Assembly (NCBI GenBank): GCA_905221605.1
Contig: CAJNDS010000011.1
Coordinates: forward strand, 50,001-114,000
From: Symbiodinium natans
Taxonomy: Eukaryota > Sar > Dinophyceae > Suessiales > Symbiodiniaceae
Direction of reading: 5' to 3'
DNA: 64,000 nt
Shown piece after piece: positions 22,501-32,162 of this stretch. The notes beneath the pieces are model-generated. The model made no database searches, was not told the DNA's origin, and saw only the letters and a program-made list of their open reading frames with translations. Numbering within the stretch: the first letter of the stretch is position 1; every line of letters begins with the position of its first letter. The translations under genes and the position numbers were made by a program.

Positions 22501-25500
22501 AAAGGTTTCCATGAAGGTACCCCTATTATCGTAAACCCCCATATTGGCTTGACTGTTCATGGCGAAGCAACCTGGATCTCTGAACTGCGTCGGTCTAGTC
22601 CGAGGCTGCTGATCAACGGCTTCAAGTTCGACCTTCGCCTCTACGTGGTAGTCGCCCGGCAATGATGCTTCTTCCGAGAGGGCCGGGATCCCGAAACCCT
22701 AGCCCTAAACCCTAAACCCCAGGAGCTGGCCTGTGAACCAATCCTTTCGTTTTGTGGACCCCCGGCGCTTGTTGCCCTTTCTAGGACCAGTTCTGTCACG
22801 CTTGCTTCCGACATCTTCTGGGGGGTTTGTGGCTCCTTTCGGGTTCTGAACCTTTCACTTGCTCCATTTGGGGTAACATTTTATATTGCTAAGGGTGCTG
22901 AAACTCAATAAGGAGTAAAAATTTAACTTGTTAATGCGAGCCAACCATGAACTAGTTCAGTTGCGGCATTAGGGTTTTGGGGAAAACCCTCCATCCCCAC
23001 AGTTTCCCCAAGCTCTCCGCAACGAATCTCTTGAGACTGTGCCCCAGGTGGAAGTTGCTTGAGACTTTAGACTAGGTTTCGGCGCGGTCTTCCTCCAACC
23101 TTAAACCCTAAACCCTAAACCCGCCCTAAACCCTACACCGTACACCCTAAACCCTAAAGTCTCAGGATTTGCTAGTTTGGGGTCTGGGTTTGGAGCCTTG
23201 GGCTTTGAGCTTCGGCGTCCATAACAAAGGGCCCCAACTTGAAGCAAGTCCCAGGTGACTTCTTTCGATCCTCTGAAGGCCTGGTCTTGGCGTGCCTTAG
23301 AGGGCTTGGTGCTGTGACTTCCAGTGCACCGGCCCCCCCCCCCCCCCTGCATTTCGGAAGGTCTACATCAATGAGGAGGGTCTCGTGCGCTTGGCGACGC
23401 AGAAATACCGGTGTTCGGCCGACAGTCCTGGGCTCAGGGCCGCGAAGGATAGAGTGTTAGTCAAATATGTAGGGGCTTGAACTCCTCAAGCCGAGGCCTA
23501 CAGGAGAGGACCATGCACCTCACCAACTACTCAGTGAACAAGCACGCAGCCAGCCGCGCGGCAGAATCTCACAGAATTTCGTAGAAGCTCACGACCAATG
23601 GATGTCACAGAACGCTCCTGGCGTGGAAGGCTACAAGCAAAATCTTGACGGGCAAGCCACGGGGGATCCGACCCCGGCAGAGGAGGTTGCCGTCAGTGAC
23701 AGTTGTGTCTCTCCGAAGGGTGTAAGCGCACTCTTTTGCAAGGCCGAGCCCGAGGGAGACGCCCCCGAAGCCCGGGACCCAGCCGCCACCTTGCGACACT
23801 TCAGCTCCCTTCTTCGATGTGCAAGGTCCTAGCTGGCGATGCTGATCCGGAGGCCAACTGCGTGTGTCTAACACCCTTCTAGGCCCCAAACCCTGAGCCC
23901 TCAACACCCACTCAGAGTCCCCTGTGCAGGAGAGCCGCGAGGCATCGAAGTGGTCGCTGAAGCCAAAGACCTGGCATCTCTGAGTCCCTAAATGCCCTAG
24001 ACTCCTAGACGCTCCTGTCAGACACCAAGCGCTCATCCAACTGGGACTCGAAGGAGGTAGTTTCACACCCTGTGTAAAGTGCCTGCCCCTGAGGCAGCTC
24101 CTGGAGTACTCCAAGGCTCATGGCCTCGGGCTAAGAGGCACTTGCAGCCTGTGTGAGTAGATTGGCAGCTCCTCTCCACGTAAAGAAGACAGCGATGCAC
24201 ATAAGGCATCGACTACGACTTGATGATGTCGCGGATCGAGGATGTCATCATCAAGTCGCTTATTGCAGTTGAGCCGCCTTCTCAGCCCGTCTGGGGAGTT
24301 CCCATTGCCTGCCCTTTCAAGTGGATGCCTGTAGTAACTTTAGATTCAAGGGTCAAAGCGGCTCACAGATGCTCGACTCTGAATCTGCGAAACTCTGTGT
24401 CTCAGGTAAACGGTCACTGCAGACGTAGCTCCTGTGCAGCTGGCTAGCAGTATCTAGCCGTAGAAGCATTCAGAGAACACCCGCCGGAGCACCGCGTGCA
24501 AATGCAAGAAGTCATCTCCTCCTTGTCAGAAGAAAGAGAGAGGCCGACCCCCCCAATGTCCTGGGCTCTAGTCCCACGTTTCTTGAAAACCCGAAACCCC
24601 AAACCCTAAACCCTAAACGGACCCTCGGGGAGCGGCCTTGTGCTGCCCGCAACCACGGGTGGCCTCTTTGTGCTTAGGTACAAAAAACATCGGCAGGCGC
24701 GTGCTTTCCGGCATGCGCTGGTGCTGAGAGAAGCACGCAAATCCTGGACTCGAAACTGGATTGAGTGCGGAAACTGCACGCCTCCCGAGTATTTGCTTGT
24801 CGCGCTCTCCGTTTTTTTTAGGCTTTTCAAGAATCACCCAGCTCAAAAACCCTCACACAAGCACAGTCTCTAAAACCTGGCATGCAAGCCAAGTATTTGC
24901 AAATGGGGTGGCTGTGCCACCTCCAACCCTCCCGCTGGAGTATCTGCAAACATTCAAAGAGAGTACGTGCTCGGGATACCCAATATTCATGGTGTTGTTC
25001 TTTGTTGCTGCACTAGTTCCAAATGGGGGGGCTGCGCCCCTCCCCAACCCCCCTCTCAAAATCTCGCAAGCACAGTCTCAAAAATCTGGCACACACAAGC
25101 CAAGTATTTGCAAAGGGGGGGGGGGGGGCTGCGCCCCCCCAGCCCCCCCGCTGGAGTATCTGCAAATATTCAAACAGGGTACTTGCTCTGCCCCAACACA
25201 AGGGTATAGGTTGGGCCCAAGGGTGGCGCAAGGGACGCACAAGGCTGGCGCAATACAGCATGGCTGATGTGAAGCCATGGGCCTTAACAGAGGATCTTCG
25301 GAGGTGGGCAGCCAGAGGCTTCCCCAGGCAGCAGGAAGATAGAAAATGAACGGCTTCGCCACAGCCAGGGACAGCTTCGACACCGGGATGTGTAGAGCAA
25401 GGTGGGCAATGTTTGTGATTTGAGGGCCCCAAGGAGCTTGTCGGTACCACGTTTTGTAGTTGGCATGTTTGCCGGTGTGGTCAAACACTAGCACGGGGCG

Positions 25501-27773
25501 AGGCGCAAGGGAACCCCTAGGTCTTGGGCGTGGCACTAGAATTATAGACAACATCCACTTTCTCATAGGGCGGCACAAGGCCTCTGCGCGACCCTAAACC
25601 CTAAACTCTAAACCCTAAACCCTTAACCCGAAACCCGAAACCCTGAGCTGCCATCCAAGGCCTCAGATTGTCAACACCTGGCATCAGGCTCCTGACATGT
25701 GCGCAGTGCTGGTGTATGGCTCAACCCCAAGCCCTGACCTCCATGAAGCCCCAGAACCCCACACCCCGAGCCCTAATCCCTAAAACCTAAACCCAAGAAA
25801 CCCTACACCTCAAGTCCTGAACTCTAAACCCTAAGCCCTAATACCCACACCCCAAGCCCCAAACCCGAAACCCCAAGCCCTAAACCCTAAACACCCTGAA
25901 CCCTACACCCTAAACACCCAAAACCCACAACCCAAAAACCCAAAACCCAAAACCCTAAACCCTAAACCCTAAACCCCAAACCCCAAACCCCAATTCTAGG
26001 CCGGTGAGAGTTCGCTCGGGTTTTCTGGCCTCCCTCCCGGCCCTGAGGGTGCCAATTTCTCAGTGGCCTGCCCCGGGCCGATCCAGCAGGCCTGGGGGGT
26101 TTAGGGTTTAGGGTTTAGGGTTTAGGGTTTTAAGGCTTTGGGGGTTTAAGGTTTTAGGGCTTAGGGTTTAGAGGTTTTAGGGGTTTAAGGTTTAAGGTTT
26201 TAGGGTTTAGGGTTTAGGGTGGAGGGTGGAGAGTGGAGGGTTGAGGCCAGGCCTTGTTTGAAGCGATGACGGGCAGCCTTGTTTTGGGCCAAAGGGCTTG
26301 ACACAGTTTCATGCTACGAAACAGGAGTAGTAAGTGTTGATTTGCATAGGTGATCTCAGATGTTTCTCCTGAAATGCACGGGCGCTGGCCCAGTGCAAGA
26401 GTTGGATGAATGCTCGGGCGCTCGGACGTAAGTGCGGCCGTTGGCGTGTGCTAGGTGCGTATGGTGACGTCGTGGGCTCAGGCTCAAGAATCGCCGAACG
26501 TGATCACGACCAAGATATGTCCCAAAGGAGCGTGCACACAATGGAGATCTTTTGTCGCGAGCAGCAAAGGGGAATAGATGGCAGACGCCCTGGCGCGGCG
26601 TGGCGCAGGGCCCATTGGGTTCCTGCATTTTTTGGGAGCTCTGGTCGCTTTCACCAGTTCGCACCGCAAAACCACAATGTTCTGCATTGCCCAATCTTGT
26701 GGGCAGTCCGCCGTCCATTCGTGCTCCCACCATTCCCAACCCGCGTGTTGTGTGCTTGGCTCGGTACGTTGTCGACCCTTGACTGTCAAGGGCAGAGTGG
26801 GCAGAGAGGGTTGCAGTCGGAGCTGAGGGGTCTTCGATGTTCGGTCCCATTGTTGACACGTAGCGTCGCGGTGCTGTCAGATTGGCCCGAACCAGACCTG
26901 CTTTGAGATCTACGGCCGCAGCCTCGAATTCCACAGCAAGTCTTCCCCAAGGGGTTGACGACTTGAGGAGTTACAGGTCGAAGGCAGGGGTTCAAGGCTT
27001 TGGGTTTAGGTCGTCCAGACTTGATAGGGTTTGCGGAGGGTTTGTGGGGCTTGTCAAGGTTTTATAGGCTTGAGGGTTGCGCTCGCCAGGCTTTGACATA
27101 CTGGTGGACAGCGACCTCCGGTAAGCCTGCCGAGCTTGGCTTTCCCTGAAGCGGCTGCGCGGAACCCTGAGCTCCAGGTCCCACAACAGAGCTATGATTT
27201 TTTTGCAGCATCTCTCTCTCCCTCCCTGTGCTGTTGTTAGGCCTTGCCCCACCCTCAGGAGTAGGCGTGGGGCGGGGCCTCTTGATCCATCTATGTCGAA
27301 GATGTATTCGGTAAGGCGCCCAATTCCATGAAAAGAAGGCCCAGCGAGCACCTTCGTGCGTCAGCCAGGCCATGGTTGCTGGAGGTCAACGTCTTCCCGT
27401 GCGGCCTTCAATATGGCTGGTTTGCCGTGTTGAGTGCAGGGCCCCTCAACTCTCAACCCTCAACCCATCAGCCCTCAACCCGCAGCCCTCAACCCTAAAC
27501 CTAAACCCTAAACCTCAAACCTTTTGAGGCTTTAGAACTTGAGGGTCTTGCGTGAAGTGGTCAAACCTGGGATCACGACTGACTCGAAGGTCGTTCTCCT
27601 CCTCGTCGCCTTACGACAAGAGGATCAAGACTCAACTTGTGGCTGATGTGTCAGTGACCCGGGAATTCCACCAAAGGATTACTTTAGCTGATGCTTTCTT
27701 ACTTGTTGAGGTTCACCCTGCTCGGCATCCCCCCCTACAGCCATGATGCTGTGGAAAGTGCATGCAAGGACCG
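16457..27773 (+). CDS. tubulin tyrosine ligase-like (TTLL) polyglutamylase, catalytic core in about 20 exons
   Basis: Role (known for the family): ATP-grasp ligase that attaches glutamates to tubulin tails on axonemal or cytoplasmic microtubules. Seen, exons in order: 16457-16486, 16524-16566, 17060-17134, 17272-17297, 17415-17456, 17807-17879, 20471-20501, 21118-~21140, 22343-22370, 22605-22653, ~23361-23410, ~23504-23545, from 23575, ~24080-24122, 24206-24288, 26881-26914, 27090-27120, 27369-27398, 27590-27649, 27711-27773. Together they spell the TTL signatures from YNAVVNTFK and NHFPNSWQLGRK through WIWKPVN, KFDLRLYVVV, HLTNYSVNK and LLEVN to TLLGIPPY. Most joins keep phase. The sequence style is nearest TTLL4/TTLL5-type enzymes of protists. 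Uncertain: the exact borders of exons 8, 11-14, and whether an exon is missing between 21140 and 22343. Possible 5' exons lie upstream (4.5-16.4 kb) and 3' exons downstream (29.9-33.1 kb). Confidence 0.85.
17060..17456 (+). CDS. TTLL exons 3-5: NHFP block
   Basis: Exon 3 (17060-17134) reads TLRLKGFNPFQKANHFPNSW then QLGRK and ends AAG|GAGACC (GA donor). Exon 4 is only 26 bases (17272-17297) and reads DLLGKNIH; its CACAG|GCACC is a GC donor. Exon 5 (17415-17456) restores R and reads MKRQFPKDYNIMC before CC|GCCT (GC donor). NHFPxSWxLGRKDLL followed by RMxxxFPxxYxIMP is diagnostic for TTLL enzymes. The exon 3-4 and 4-5 joins are exact in phase. Confidence 0.85.
17484..17585. mobile_element. MITE-like element, family 2, copy 2 (inside TTLL intron 5)
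   Basis: Ends GGGATGTTCCCCCCTTA (17484-17500) and GTATAAGGGGGAACACCCC (about 17567-17585) are inverted complements. The internal GGACTGTTAGTATAAGGG is identical to the copy at 5831-5848. It sits within the 350-base intron 17457-17806, consistent with an introner-type insertion. Confidence 0.65.
17807..17879 (+). CDS. TTLL exon 6: LPED block
   Basis: TGAG|GCCATTG acceptor; frame SFSLPEDGQAWAQVARKGEP then WK. It matches the TTLL segment before the nucleotide-binding lysine. The donor is TGGAAG|GTTTGGGG, and the intron starts directly with GTTTGGGG/GTTTAGGG telomere-like units. Confidence 0.75.
18219..18296 (+). repeat. (GTACAT)n microsatellite
   Basis: About 12 hexamers with one GTCAGT interruption, followed by ATGTATATG-like units. 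Each hexamer is nearly self-complementary. Located in TTLL intron 6. Confidence 0.97.
20471..21140 (+). CDS. TTLL exons 7-8: ATP-binding lysine and glycine loop
   Basis: Exon 7 (20471-20501): GTGACAG|GCTTTATGG acceptor, frame ALWIWKPVNL, GC donor A|GCGGC. Exon 8 (from 21118): GCTCAG|GCTGCGG, and joined in phase it reads NLSCGKGIR. In ATP-grasp TTLs the Lys of WxxKP contacts ATP and the Gly-x-Gly loop closes over phosphate; both are intact here. The end of exon 8 is unclear (21136-21142). The 616-base intron holds a (GAA)n tract and a MITE-like element. Confidence 0.8.
20591..20790 (+). repeat. (GAA)n microsatellite
   Basis: About 200 bases of GAA/AAG triplets with few interruptions, inside TTLL intron 7. 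The Lys, Phe, Leu and Ser homopolymer ORFs on both strands are artefacts of it. Confidence 0.97.
20829..20930. mobile_element. MITE-like hairpin element, family 1, short copy (TTLL intron 7)
   Basis: CTGGGGTTCTTGGTAGGGAA at the left and TTCCCGACTAAGAACCAGG at the right are imperfect inverted complements; inner arms GGGAATGAGG and CCTCATTCCC also pair. Closely matches 5391-5459. A half-copy end (CCTGGCTCTTAGTAGGGAATG) occurs at 21167-21187. Confidence 0.7.
21426..21818. repeat. two long telomere-like arrays in divergent orientation
   Basis: (CCCTAAA)n at 21434-21576, about 20 perfect units after CCCTAAG/CCCTGAG variants, then 100 bases of unique sequence, then (TTTAGGG)n at 21683-21818, about 19 units. 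C-rich first and G-rich second is the arrangement of both ends of a miniature chromosome, not of an end-to-end telomere fusion. It lies in the intron(s) between exons 8 and 9. Confidence 0.95.
22343..22653 (+). CDS. TTLL exons 9-10: VVQRYVDRP and KFDLR
   Basis: Exon 9 (22343-22370) reads VVQRYVDR and ends CC|GCAGGG (GC donor). Exon 10 (22605-22653) follows CGAG|G and, in phase, gives DRPLLINGFKFDLRLYVVV. The Lys, Asp and Arg of KFDLR are active-site residues in the TTL family. The donor is GTC|GCCC (GC). Confidence 0.9.
23361..23545 (+). CDS. TTLL exons 11-12: EEGLVRLATQKY and HLTNYSVNK
   Basis: Exon 11 (~23361-23410) reads VYINEEGLVRLATQKY. A 16-17-base C run and TTTCGGAAG precede it, so its true start may be a few codons earlier. 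Exon 12 (~23504-23545) reads ERTMHLTNYSVNKH after CTACAG|G; the donor is either CAC|GCAGCC or GCG|GCAGAA, both GC. HLTNYSxNK is the strongest single TTL signature. The phase between exons 11 and 12 does not close with the borders given, so one border is wrong. Confidence 0.85.
23575..24288 (+). CDS. TTLL exons 13-15: NFVEAHD to IEDVIIKSL
   Basis: Exon 13 starts CTCACAG|AATTTCG and reads NFVEAHDQWMSQNAPGVEGY, then runs on as an acidic, Ser-rich frame whose end is unclear; it may be a lineage-specific loop. Exon 14 (~24080-24122) reads CLPLRQLLEYSKAH and ends G|GCCTCG (GC donor). Exon 15 (24206-24288, acceptor ATAAG|GC) restores Gly and reads GIDYDLMMSRIEDVIIKSLI then AVEPPSQP, ending CCC|GTCTGG. 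IEDxIIKxL is a conserved TTLL helix. Confidence 0.85.
24865..25190 (+). repeat. ~209-bp-spaced direct repeat with GC hairpin cores
   Basis: 24865-24972 and 25074-25190 are ~80% similar by eye, and a third partial core lies at 25018-25050. Each carries a hairpin of the type GGGGGGCTGCGCCCCCC followed by a CTGGAGTATCTGCAAA-type segment. In TTLL intron 15. Confidence 0.85.
25590..26222. repeat. degenerate telomere-like tracts, C-rich then G-rich
   Basis: 25596-25650 and 25760-25993 carry many CCCTAAA/CCCCAAA/CCCGAAA variants. 26098-26222 carries TTTAGGG with TTTAAGG variants. The orientation is again divergent, within TTLL intron 15. Confidence 0.9.
26881..27398 (+). CDS. TTLL exons 16-18: CFEIYGFDILVD and LLEVN
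   Basis: Exon 16 (26881-26914) reads IGPNQTCFEIY and ends TACG|GCCG (GC donor). Exon 17 (27090-27120, CGCCAG|GC) reads GFDILVDSDL and ends CG|GTAAGC. Exon 18 (27369-27398, GCCAG|G) completes RPWLLEVNVF and ends CC|GTGCGG. All phases close. The Asp of GFDILVD and the Glu and Asn of LLEVN are the metal/ATP residues of the fold, so the active site is intact. Confidence 0.92.
27590..27773 (+). CDS. TTLL exons 19-20: SSSSPYDKRIK to TLLGIPPY
   Basis: Exon 19 (27590-27649) starts CGAAG|G and joins exon 18 to give PSFSSSSPYDKRIKTQLVAD; the donor is GT|GTCAGTG. Exon 20 (27711-27773) starts TTGAG|G and reads FTLLGIPPYSHDAVESACKD, with a CG|GTTTCT donor. This is the C-terminal edge of the TTL domain. 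Confidence 0.88.
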
Positions 27774-28154
27774 GTTTCTGGAGTCCAACACATGCTCGGG
27801 GGAGGGCTTTACTAGCCCAGGGTTTCTTTCGGAGGCACCATTTTTTGTGTGGGTTTTGTTGCCGGCTTTACTGCTTAGACTTGTTTTATAGTTTTTTTGT
27901 TATTTGCTCTATTTGCTCTCTTGCATGATCATCTGTTTGCTATGCTGTTGATGTTTTCACCTTTGTTGCTGCTGCCTTTTTTCGCTCTTATTTGTTGTTT
28001 CCTTGCCTTCGTCTGCGGTTGTTGATTTAACTTGGTTTGATTTCCTTCTCTTTGTTTTCTGCTTTTTGGTTTTACCTGTCTTGGGGAATGGCCGCAACAC
28101 CCATACTGTATCTTGAATCCTTTCCTAACCCCCCATGCAATCATCGTGTTGACA

Positions 28155-28180
28155 GAATCGCCCCCCCCCCCCCCCCCCCG
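28155..28180 (+). repeat. poly-C tract
   Basis: A run of over 20 cytosines. Length calls in such runs are unreliable. Confidence 0.9.
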
Positions 28181-28639
28181 GCATTTTCAAGCCTTGCAAT
28201 ACCTCAAGGAGTTATATATTATATATCATGTCATCAAGAGGAAGTGCTTCAGAAAACAGAACGTGCATCCTGTAAACCCCGTCATATTGCACCAGTATTG
28301 CGTTTGAAGAATGATGGGGAACCCTACCAACACTGCCACTACGTTACTAGCCACTTCCGCGACCACCACCGCGAGCGCTACCGCGACCGCTACCGCGACC
28401 ACTTCCACCACGACTGCCACTACGATGAGTACTCCTTACGATAATGTTAACGCTACGCGACCCGCCTCGGCCTGGCCCAGCGCAGCCCCCTGAGCATGTG
28501 GAGTCCGCAACCACGGCACCTCGAAGCTCTGCAGCTGCACCGGGTCATGTGGTGTCCAGGGCACTGTAGGAGGGCTGGGTTGGGGGATGCGGGTGAGGGG
28601 AATTGGGTGTGGGGGAGCGTGTGGGCCAGCCCAAGTTGC

Positions 28640-28670
28640 CCTTACTACTGCTGCTACTACTACTACCATA

Positions 28671-28720
<50 letters not shown>

Positions 28721-29095
28721 AACTACAACAACTACTACTACTACTACTACTACGACGCCTACGCCTATGCCTACGCCCTACAACTACAACTACAACTATA
28801 CAACTACAACTACAACTACAACTACAACTATAACAACAACTACAACTACAACTACAACTACAACTTCAACTGCAACTGCAACTGCAACTGCAACTGCAAC
28901 TGCAACTACAACAACAACTACTACTACAAGTACTGCTAGTACTCCGACTAGTACTCCTACTAGTACTCCTACTAGTACTCCTACTAGTACTCCTACTAGT
29001 ACTCCTACTAGTACTCCTACTAGTACTCCTACTAGTACTCCTACTAGTACTCCTACTAGTACTCCTACTAGTACTCCTACTAGCACTCCTACGCC
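28640..29095 (+). repeat. compound microsatellite: (CTA)n, (CAACTA)n, (CTGCAA)n, 12-bp TACTCCTACTAG
   Basis: Four successive blocks; the last is about 11 copies of a 12-base unit containing ACTAGT. The + frame reads (TSTP)n, but composition comes only from the repeat, so I do not call a protein. Lies between the TTLL core and its likely C-terminal exons. Confidence 0.95.
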
Positions 29096-29859
29096 TATAC
29101 GCCTTCCCCTGCACCAACTCCTACTACCACCGTTGCCACCTGGCGAGTAGACGATTGATCCCATGCTTTGCTGCTCCTTTTCCGGTTGCAGGCACTCGAA
29201 GCAAGTAGCATCCGTTTTGGATGGAACCTCCCGCTTCTTTGCCTTGTCGCCCCCTTTCTCTTTCCTTAACGACCTTAATGTGCGTTCCTTTGGTGGCCCA
29301 CCCTGAAACACTGAGAAAGCCAGGGTTGTTGGATGCTTGTCGTTCCAGGCTTCACATGTGGTTTGTCTTCTATGCCCTCTTTTCCTTGTCCCGAGTGCCA
29401 TTTTCGCAGACTTTGCCTGAAGGAGGAGCAAGCAAAACGTTTGCAAGGCCAAGAGCTTGCCACATCTATATCTGTACTCCGTATGTAGTTATGCATGTAT
29501 GTATTTCGACATAAATATACATGGAGAAATACATGTAGCAACTGTATACACACGGTAGACATACATGCATACATACTACGCTTGGCTAGCGCGAGCTTGG
29601 AAGGCTGCCCTGCTCAGGCCAATCAAAATCATTATCCATCACGCGGTCGCACGCAGCTCCACTCTCAAGGGCTCGGTGGAAAAGGGGTTTCCGGAAGCTG
29701 AAGCTGCCGGAGAGTTAAGGTCTCAACGATTAAATCGGCGTCCCTGAACAACTTGGGGGAGGCCACTGCTGCGAGTCATGGTTCGGTTTTTAGGCTGCTG
29801 CCCTAAATCCTAAACAATATACACCTAAACCATAAACCTTCTTGCCTTCTTTGCTGCAG

Positions 29860-30285
29860 GCTGAGTGGCGACTGATTCTCGAGTCTCACGAGGAAAATAT
29901 GCGAAGCGGCCACCTGACTCGAATCTATCCTCGACAGGCCTCCGCTGCACCCTGCTGCGCCTACGCCACCTCTGCACCAGCAAGCGACCTCAACAGCGCC
30001 CTTCATGAACCAAGGAACCGCATAAATCCATAGCATTGGACATCAAAGCAACTTCCCTTAAACCCAAAGTCTCGACGGCACCTGTCAGGGCTCTGGCGCA
30101 TATTCCCAGTTCTTCGCATCCCCGAGGCTTGAAAGTGAAGTTCTCTGTGCTCTCGCGCAAGCCACGTCCGAGATTTTTCATAGGTATACCAACCTTGTCT
30201 TGGAGCGCTGGTTCCAGTTGGGCGGAGAGCTTCTGGGCGCGAGAAAGCTACATATTCCTGCGTGGCGTTGCGGAGAAGTTTTGGT
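29860..30285 (+). CDS. likely C-terminal TTLL exons
   Basis: 29860-29937: CTGCAG|GCT acceptor, frame AEWRLILESHEENMRSGHLT then RIYPRQ, and a CAG|GCCTCC GC donor. TTLL proteins have an RxGxFxRIYP motif after the catalytic domain. From 30089 (TGTCAG|GGC): GSGAYSQFFASPRLESEVLC, then ALAQATSEIFHR, followed either by a donor AG|GTATACC at 30183 or by a read-through frame YTNLVLERWFQLGGELLGAR to TGA at 30283-30285. Assignment to the TTLL gene rests on position and the RIYP motif. Confidence 0.5.
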
Positions 30286-30980
30286 GTCTTGATTTCGGGA
30301 TGCAAGATTGCAAGAGCCAAGGCAGGCTTTCGAACTCGACGCTTGCCACCATATGCCCACGAGTGGCGCGCTTAGCCCTCCTGCATGTCAAGATGGGAAG
30401 CGTGTTGTATTCTCTCGTGCTGCTGCGCAAGGTGTTTCATTTCGGCACAGCGCGTGCCCATGCGTGGAGCAGAAAAGCACGGTAGTTCTAGGGGCAAGCA
30501 GAGCCGTAGTACGCCGTAGCACATGCACCACAGGATGTTTGAACTAAGTGTTTGAGCTCCCTGTGCATATGACTTCCTCAAGTTGTCTCCCTTTCTGCAG
30601 CGGCCTGTTTGGCTCCGTGGATGTGGTGACGGGCCTTGGCCCAAGCACGCTGACCTGCCCTCCCCTCGGCTCTGCAATGTTCTGCAATGTTCTGCACAAA
30701 AGAGCTGCAGTTGAAAGTGACGTCTGAATGAAGTTGGGGGCGTGACCCCAGGACGTCATGACGGCAGCGGAAGCAAAGTTCTACAGGGATGGCTCCTCCC
30801 TTGAGCACAGTTCTGTGAGCCCATGTTGGGTCGGAAGATGTCCCCCTTAAGGTTACACCCACCGAACGGTGCTCTATGACAGCATGCAGGATGCCAAGGC
30901 ACTTTCATTCGCATCTCGACTCTCAGGGGCTCTCTGACTTCACTTGAGAAACTGTTCAGATCACTATCGACCGCAGAGAG

Positions 30981-31411
30981 GCAGAATATGGTGGCTCGCT
31001 GAACTTCAGCGCATATCGTCAAGGCCGCGACAGACAGGTGCGGCTTCCAAGAACGCAGCGTGTGCAAGGAAGCCCCTCGCGCGATGTGTCCCTGCGCCAG
31101 TATCTGGGCGTCAACGGGAAGAATTACTACGCCAAGCCTTGGGGTAATGACTCCTCCAACATCCAGGCCTGGGAATGGAGGTGAATGCTTCAAAAGCCAC
31201 TTGAGCGCCAACTGGGGGCCACCGAGGCGGTGATCAACGGACCATCTTACTGGAAGCCAGGCCTCTCAGTGCTCGGTGGGGAGTTTCGGAGTTACAGAGA
31301 TGTCTGCATCATAAGTTACCTGGGGTCGCTGCCGAGGCGCGTGTACTACCGCGAGAACATCGCTGCACGATTTGCGCGCGAAGATGCAGAGGCCTACTAT
31401 GAGATTAAGCA
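30981..31411 (+). CDS. candidate exons, unassigned
   Basis: 30981-31180: frame AEYGGSLNFSAYRQGRDRQV, later SLRQYLGVNGKNYYAKPWGN and AWEW, ending AG|GTGAAT. From about 31227 (ACCGAG|GCG): AVINGPSYWKPGLSVLGGEF, then VYYRENIAARFAREDAEAYY up to about 31411. Both segments look coding on +; no family recognised. They may be the C-terminal region of the TTLL gene. Confidence 0.35.
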
Positions 31412-32162
31412 TGTCGGTAGCTTGCAAGTGCTGGGATCCCTTTCTTTGCGATGCAAGTGATTTTTGCTGGATTGCCACAGATCTTCGGTTTTGTTACACG
31501 GGCATCCGTTGGAGCAAGTTGCAATGCTCGCAAATGCGGTGCTTGAAGTTTGTCAGCCTGAACAGTGGTGCTCTGATGCAATAAGTCCGGTTCCCGTTTG
31601 CTCCGGATCTGTCAGGCAGTCCAGAACCAAACCGTGGGGCGGGGGGGGGAGGGCACCCGCCGGTGGGCTACTGTATGGATAGGGAAGACGCGTTCATCTG
31701 TGATCACAGGGCTAACGCAAAGAATGTTCGGTAGTTCTTTGTTGTTCTGTTGCACCCACCTCTTTTGCAGGAGCAGTGCGTGTCAGAGAAAGTGCCTCGT
31801 TCCATTGGGTTCGCGTCTGTTCATACCGGGGTTCCGGTGCCACACACTTTTGCTTGAACAACGGTGCGGGGGGGGGGGGGAGATGTACGCATGTATATAT
31901 ATATATACAGAACATATGTATGGAGATAGATATAGATTTATGGCGGCATGCCATATTCAGCAAGGACACATCTACAAGCATCTTCAGCCCCAAGAGCCTT
32001 GGAGCCCGAAAGCCCCAAGGCCCTCTAAACCCTTACAGCCCCAAAACCCTCGCGAGTCCCGCAGGGTTTAGGGTTTCTGGTTTAGGGATGAGGGTATGTA
32101 AAGTCCAAAGCCAAGCAGGAAAAGCCCTGGGCCCTCCCAAAACAACCCGAAATGCCCCTGAA

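Noticed and set aside
26356-26934. 192-codon minus-strand ORF
   Set aside because: It overlaps TTLL exon 16 on the other strand, has no recognised motif, and the exon reading is supported by family signatures and phase.
28587-29150. 187-codon Thr-rich (TSTP)n ORF on + and its 218-codon Val/Gly partner on -
   Set aside because: Composition is entirely explained by the CTA/CAACTA/12-base microsatellites, and it lies between predicted TTLL exons.
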